Origin: a bacterium
Lineage (GTDB): Bacteria; Bacteroidota; Bacteroidia; Bacteroidales; Muribaculaceae
NCBI GenBank assembly: GCA_004563195.1
Contig: SFTJ01000094.1
Coordinates: forward strand, 1-6,880
Reading direction: 5' to 3'
DNA length: 6,880 nucleotides
Shown: piece after piece, positions 4,148-6,880 of the stretch
Position numbering within the stretch: position 1 is the first letter of the stretch
Layout of the letters: the number at the start of each line of letters is the position of its first letter
Notes under the pieces: generated by a model
Told to the model about the DNA's origin: nothing
Database searches by the model: none
The model's input: the letters and a program-made list of their open reading frames with translations, nothing else
Position numbers and translations under genes: made by a program

Positions 4148-6442
4148 ATGTTAACACCTATCAAGAAAACCATCGACATGGGCGAAGGGCGAGTAATCAC
4201 CCTTGAAACAGGAAAGCTGGCCAAGCAAGCCGATGGAGCGGTTGAACTGCGCTTGAACAACACAATGCTTCTTGCGACAGTGGTTTCGGCCAAGGAGGCC
4301 GGAGAAGGAGTGGACTTTATGCCACTTACAGTAGAATACAAAGAGAAATTTTCGGCAGCAGGCCGATTCCCGGGCGGCTTTACAAGACGCGAGGGACGAG
4401 CATCTGATTACGAAATTTTGACATCACGCCTTGTAGACCGCGTGTTGCGTCCTTTGTTCCCCGACAATTATCACGCTGAGACATTTGTAAACGTCATCAT
4501 GTTCTCGTCGGACGGCGAAGACATGCCTGATGCCTTGGCAGGTCTTGCAGCATCGGCTGCACTTGCAGTATCGGATATTCCGTTTAATGGTCCTATCGGT
4601 GAAGTGCGTGTGGCACGCATCGATGGCAAATTCGTAATTAACCCAACCTTCAGTGAACTTGAAAAGGCTGATATGGACTTGATGGTAGGTGCTACGTATG
4701 ATAATATCATGATGGTTGAGGGCGAAATGAACGAAGTAGGCGAAGAGGACTTGCTCAATGCATTGAAGGTGGCTCACGATGCTATCAAGATACAATGCAA
4801 GGCACAGATGGAATTTGCCGAAGAAGTTGGCTCTACCGTTAAGCGTGAATATTGCCACGAAGTAAACGACGAAGAACTTCGTGCCAAGGTGAAGGAAGTG
4901 TGCTACGACAAGGCATACGCAATAGCTAAGGCAGGTTGCGCCGATAAGCATTGGCGTGCCGATAGCTTTGAGGCTATCTGCAACGAGTTTATCGAATCGA
5001 TTCCTGAAGAGGAACGCGAAGAGAAGACTCCGCTCGTGAAGCGCTACTATCATGATGTGGAAAAGGAAGCAATGCGCCGCTGTGTGCTCGATGAGGGCGT
5101 TCGTCTCGATGGTCGCAAGACTACCGATATTCGTCCTATCTGGTGTGAAACCGACTATGTGCCGGGTCCTCACGGATCGGCAGTATTCACTCGCGGTGAA
5201 ACACAAGCATTGGCTACCGTGACTTTGGGTACCAAGCTCGACGAAAAGCTCGTGGACGATGTGCTCAATCACAGCACCGAGCGCTTCTTGCTACACTACA
5301 ACTTCCCGCCATTCTCTACCGGCGAGGCAAAGGCACAGCGTGGTGTGGGCCGTCGTGAAATAGGTCACGGTCACTTGGCATGGCGTGCTCTCAAGAGCAT
5401 GTTGCCCGAAAACTTCCCATACACTTGCCGCATAGTGAGCGATATATTGGAATCGAACGGTTCGTCGTCGATGGCAACCGTATGTGCCGGCACTCTCTCG
5501 CTGCTCGATGCAGGTGTGAAGATGAAGAAGCCGGTGGCAGGTATAGCTATGGGTCTTATCTCCGATGGCGTTAAGCACGCTATACTTTCGGATATCCTTG
5601 GCGACGAAGACCACCTCGGCGATATGGACTTCAAGGTGACAGGTACCACCGATGGTATCACAGCCACACAGATGGATATCAAGTGCGACGGTTTGTCGTA
5701 TGAAATCTTGGCTGAGGCACTCAACCAAGCAAAGCAGGGCCGCTTGCACATCCTCAATATCATCAACGAAACTATCCCGGCTCCACGCGAAGACTACAAG
5801 CCACACGTTCCACGCATCGTATCGATGACCGTAGATAAGGAATTTATCGGTGCTATTATCGGTAAGGGCGGCGAAACTATCCAAGGCATTCAGGAACAAA
5901 CCGGTGCAGTGGTTACTATCGACGAAGTGGACGGCGTAGGACAAATAGAAATCTCGGCAGCCAACAAGGATTCGATAGAAGCAGCAGTAGAGCGCATCAA
6001 GGCTATTATTGCTGTTCCTGAAGAAGGCAAGATATATAAGGGTAAGGTGCAAAGCATCCTCGAGTTCGGTGCATTCGTAGAATTTATGCCGGGCAAGGAC
6101 GGTTTGCTTCACATCTCTGAAATCTCATGGAATCGTCTTGAAAACATGGAAGCCAGTGGCATCAAGGAAGGCGACGAAGTGGAAGTGAAGTTGATAGAAA
6201 TCGATAAGAAGACCGGTAAGTTCCGCTTGTCGATGAAGGCACTTCAGGAAAAGCCCGAAGGATATGAAGAACGCGCACCACGCCAAGGCAATGGCGGTCC
6301 ACGTCGCGAAGGTCGCGGACCACGTCACGAAGGCGGACCACGCCGCGAAGGCAAGGGTCCACGTCACGAAGGTGGTAAGGGACCACGCCACGAAGGCAAA
6401 GGGCGGCGAACAAATGATTTGATAATCGAAATCCATAAATAA
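4148..6442 (+). CDS. pnp: Polyribonucleotide nucleotidyltransferase (PNPase)
   Basis: 764 residues, full length. PNPase degrades RNA 3'-5' by phosphorolysis, releasing nucleoside diphosphates, and can add tails in reverse; it acts as a cytoplasmic trimer in mRNA turnover. Domains in order: first RNase PH-like domain (about 13-145, with FTRREGRASDYEILTSRL and VLRPLFP), an all-helical linker (about 150-300), and the catalytic second RNase PH domain (about 320-540). The latter carries the phosphate-binding SNGSSSMA (436-443) and the catalytic GDEDHLGDMDFK, with Asp486, Asp492 and Lys496 in this protein. A KH domain follows with GKGG at 572-575, then an S1 domain (about 627-698; GKVQSILEFGAFVEF, DGLLHISEIS). 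The tail from 717 is a five-unit Gly-Pro-Arg-rich repeat, ending in an unrelated NDLIIEIHK. The ATG at 4148 fits the leader and the usual PNPase N-terminus. The gene appears monocistronic. Confidence 0.98.
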   Translation: MLTPIKKTIDMGEGRVITLETGKLAKQADGAVELRLNNTMLLATVVSAKEAGEGVDFMPLTVEYKEKFSAAGRFPGGFTRREGRASDYEILTSRLVDRVLRPLFPDNYHAETFVNVIMFSSDGEDMPDALAGLAASAALAVSDIPFNGPIGEVRVARIDGKFVINPTFSELEKADMDLMVGATYDNIMMVEGEMNEVGEEDLLNALKVAHDAIKIQCKAQMEFAEEVGSTVKREYCHEVNDEELRAKVKEVCYDKAYAIAKAGCADKHWRADSFEAICNEFIESIPEEEREEKTPLVKRYYHDVEKEAMRRCVLDEGVRLDGRKTTDIRPIWCETDYVPGPHGSAVFTRGETQALATVTLGTKLDEKLVDDVLNHSTERFLLHYNFPPFSTGEAKAQRGVGRREIGHGHLAWRALKSMLPENFPYTCRIVSDILESNGSSSMATVCAGTLSLLDAGVKMKKPVAGIAMGLISDGVKHAILSDILGDEDHLGDMDFKVTGTTDGITATQMDIKCDGLSYEILAEALNQAKQGRLHILNIINETIPAPREDYKPHVPRIVSMTVDKEFIGAIIGKGGETIQGIQEQTGAVVTIDEVDGVGQIEISAANKDSIEAAVERIKAIIAVPEEGKIYKGKVQSILEFGAFVEFMPGKDGLLHISEISWNRLENMEASGIKEGDEVEVKLIEIDKKTGKFRLSMKALQEKPEGYEERAPRQGNGGPRREGRGPRHEGGPRREGKGPRHEGGKGPRHEGKGRRTNDLIIEIHK
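6296..6400 (+). repeat. Tandem repeats encoding the basic tail of PNPase
   Basis: Five imperfect units of 18-24 bases built on GGACCACGYCRCGAAGG, encoding GPR(R/H)EG plus zero to two residues (protein 717-723, 724-729, 730-736, 737-744, 745-751). All unit lengths are multiples of three, so copy number can change without breaking the frame. The tail is positively charged and likely flexible, and probably contributes to RNA contact (inference). Confidence 0.8.
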
Positions 6443-6444
6443 TT

Positions 6445-6477
6445 AGAGCTCGGAGCTAACAGCTTCGGGCTCTTTTT
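6445..6477 (+). terminator. Rho-independent terminator of pnp
   Basis: Arms 6445-6457 and 6461-6473 form 13 pairs, two of them G-U, around the loop AAC, and end in five T's (6473-6477). It starts two bases after the stop codon. Confidence 0.9.
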
Positions 6478-6536
6478 GCATTTTTGTCTGCGGTGGCATG
6501 ATGGGATTTCAGGGTCAGTGGATTATTTCGGTTGGG

Positions 6537-6570
6537 GTCGGACGTGTCGGACCGGTCGGACATGTCCGAC
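6537..6570. repeat. GTCGGAC heptamer array with palindromic end
   Basis: GTCGGAC occurs at 6537-6543, 6546-6552 and 6555-6561, then inverted as GTCCGAC at 6564-6570, a strict 9-base period. The last two units form the perfect palindrome GTCGGACATGTCCGAC. Seven T's follow (6574-6580), so it might also act as a back-up terminator, though the loop is tight. Confidence 0.75.
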
Positions 6571-6600
6571 GAATTTTTTTGCGGCGATGGTTGGGGATTT

Positions 6601-6675
6601 CACAGATTTCACGGAATTAGGCGGATTTACACAACATTATTGTGTTTATCAGTGCCATGTTTGTGATAATCTGTG
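6601..6675. repeat. Inverted-repeat element with GGATTTACACAA
   Basis: CACAGATT (6601-6608) and AATCTGTG (6668-6675) bound the element. Inside it ACACAA (6629-6634) pairs with TTGTGT (6640-6645), and GGATTTACACAA (6623-6634) repeats the motif seen at 3775. It looks like a small non-coding dispersed element. Confidence 0.5.
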
Positions 6676-6691
6676 TTTTATATTGCCGCGT

Positions 6692-6853
6692 GGCATTCGG
6701 AGGTATCCAACCTGAAAGGTTGAATGCCGAGGGCTTTAGCCAGAGTGCTTTTAGCCGTGGGTTAAGCGTTAGCGCAACCCCCGGAATACCTGCTCCCCTC
6801 AAAAAAGCGTCTGGAGGACGCGAAATCAGTTGCCATGGAAGCCGATTTTCGCG
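6692..6853. repeat. Multi-hairpin REP-like element
   Basis: An outer pair AGGTAT (6701-6706) and ATACCT (6786-6791) encloses CAACCT-GAA-AGGTTG (6708-6722), the small palindrome GGCTTTAGCC (6732-6741) and a GGGTT...AACCC hairpin with an inner GCG/CGC (about 6759-6780). GCGTC-TGGAG-GACGC (6807-6821) and an imperfect pair CGCGAAATC (6819-6827) with GATTTTCGCG (6844-6853) follow. The arrangement resembles Bacteroidales repeats found near IS200-like REP transposases; this comparison is from memory. Confidence 0.6.
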
Positions 6854-6880
6854 TTCTTCGCATTATGGTGGGCGTCATGA

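Larger units (their letters stand above)
6478..6880. other. Repeat-rich region after pnp, no convincing gene
   Basis: No reading frame here has family resemblance. The stretch is a mosaic of a heptamer array (6537-6570), an inverted-repeat element (6601-6675) and a multi-hairpin element (6692-6853). The last bases (6866-6880) contain ATG codons running off the end, but nothing can be assigned to them. Confidence 0.6.

Noticed and set aside
4424..6112. Two long open frames on the minus strand (4424-5272 and 5291-6112)
   Set aside because: They lie wholly opposite the pnp coding sequence, have no domain resemblance, and are explained by the codon bias of pnp.
6476..6715. 79-residue plus-strand frame after pnp
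   Set aside because: It begins in the terminator's T-run and crosses the heptamer array and inverted-repeat element; no protein-like pattern.

Overview
The window looks like chromosomal DNA of a member of the Bacteroidota, most likely the order Bacteroidales and possibly a gut lineage such as Muribaculaceae (the family is a guess). The support is a Bacteroidetes-type -7 promoter box (TAATTTTG, fitting TAnnTTTG) before pnp, A-rich leaders without Shine-Dalgarno sequences, an RHS core of the type common in this phylum, and dispersed hairpin repeats that resemble those scattered through Bacteroidales genomes.

Layout. Positions 1-1098 hold the 3' end of a long coiled-coil protein that ends in QMSLF, a good match to the bacterial sliding-clamp binding motif; a strong hairpin terminator follows (1105-1142). 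Positions 1143-1333 are non-coding. Positions 1334-3616 form a small polymorphic-toxin-like island. Its first unit has a promoter, a signal peptide, an RHS-associated core and an AT-rich variable C-terminal domain, followed by a four-helix membrane protein (2400-2747) that is a candidate immunity gene. Its second unit (2768-3616) begins with a ~94% identical copy of the promoter, signal peptide and start of the core, then switches abruptly to unrelated AT-rich sequence read as two short overlapping ORFs. Positions 3617-4105 are AT-rich or repeat-derived non-coding DNA with a REP-like double hairpin. Positions 4148-6442 encode a complete polynucleotide phosphorylase (pnp) with a Gly/Arg/His-rich repeat tail and its own terminator. 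Positions 6478-6880 have no convincing gene and carry several repeat elements.

The main observation concerns the first toxin unit. As written, the reading frame runs through a run of nine A's (2202-2210) and stops at 2273. With eight A's the frame would continue to a TGA at 2401-2403 and give a 332-residue protein. That continuation contains a plausible catalytic cysteine (QCAIVVQNAL) complementing the upstream histidine (GHLALLI), and its stop codon overlaps the ATG of the next gene (ATGA). So the toxin is either frameshifted, phase-variable, or made by slippage on the A run; a sequencing error is the mundane alternative. In the second unit, two TTATAGA copies 14 bases apart sit exactly where the two ORFs overlap, and removing 14 bases would fuse them in frame.

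Taken together, the island looks like a place where a conserved 5' module (promoter, secretion signal, beginning of RHS core) has been joined to different downstream sequences. The coiled-coil gene and pnp are separate transcription units on either side and have no evident functional link to it.
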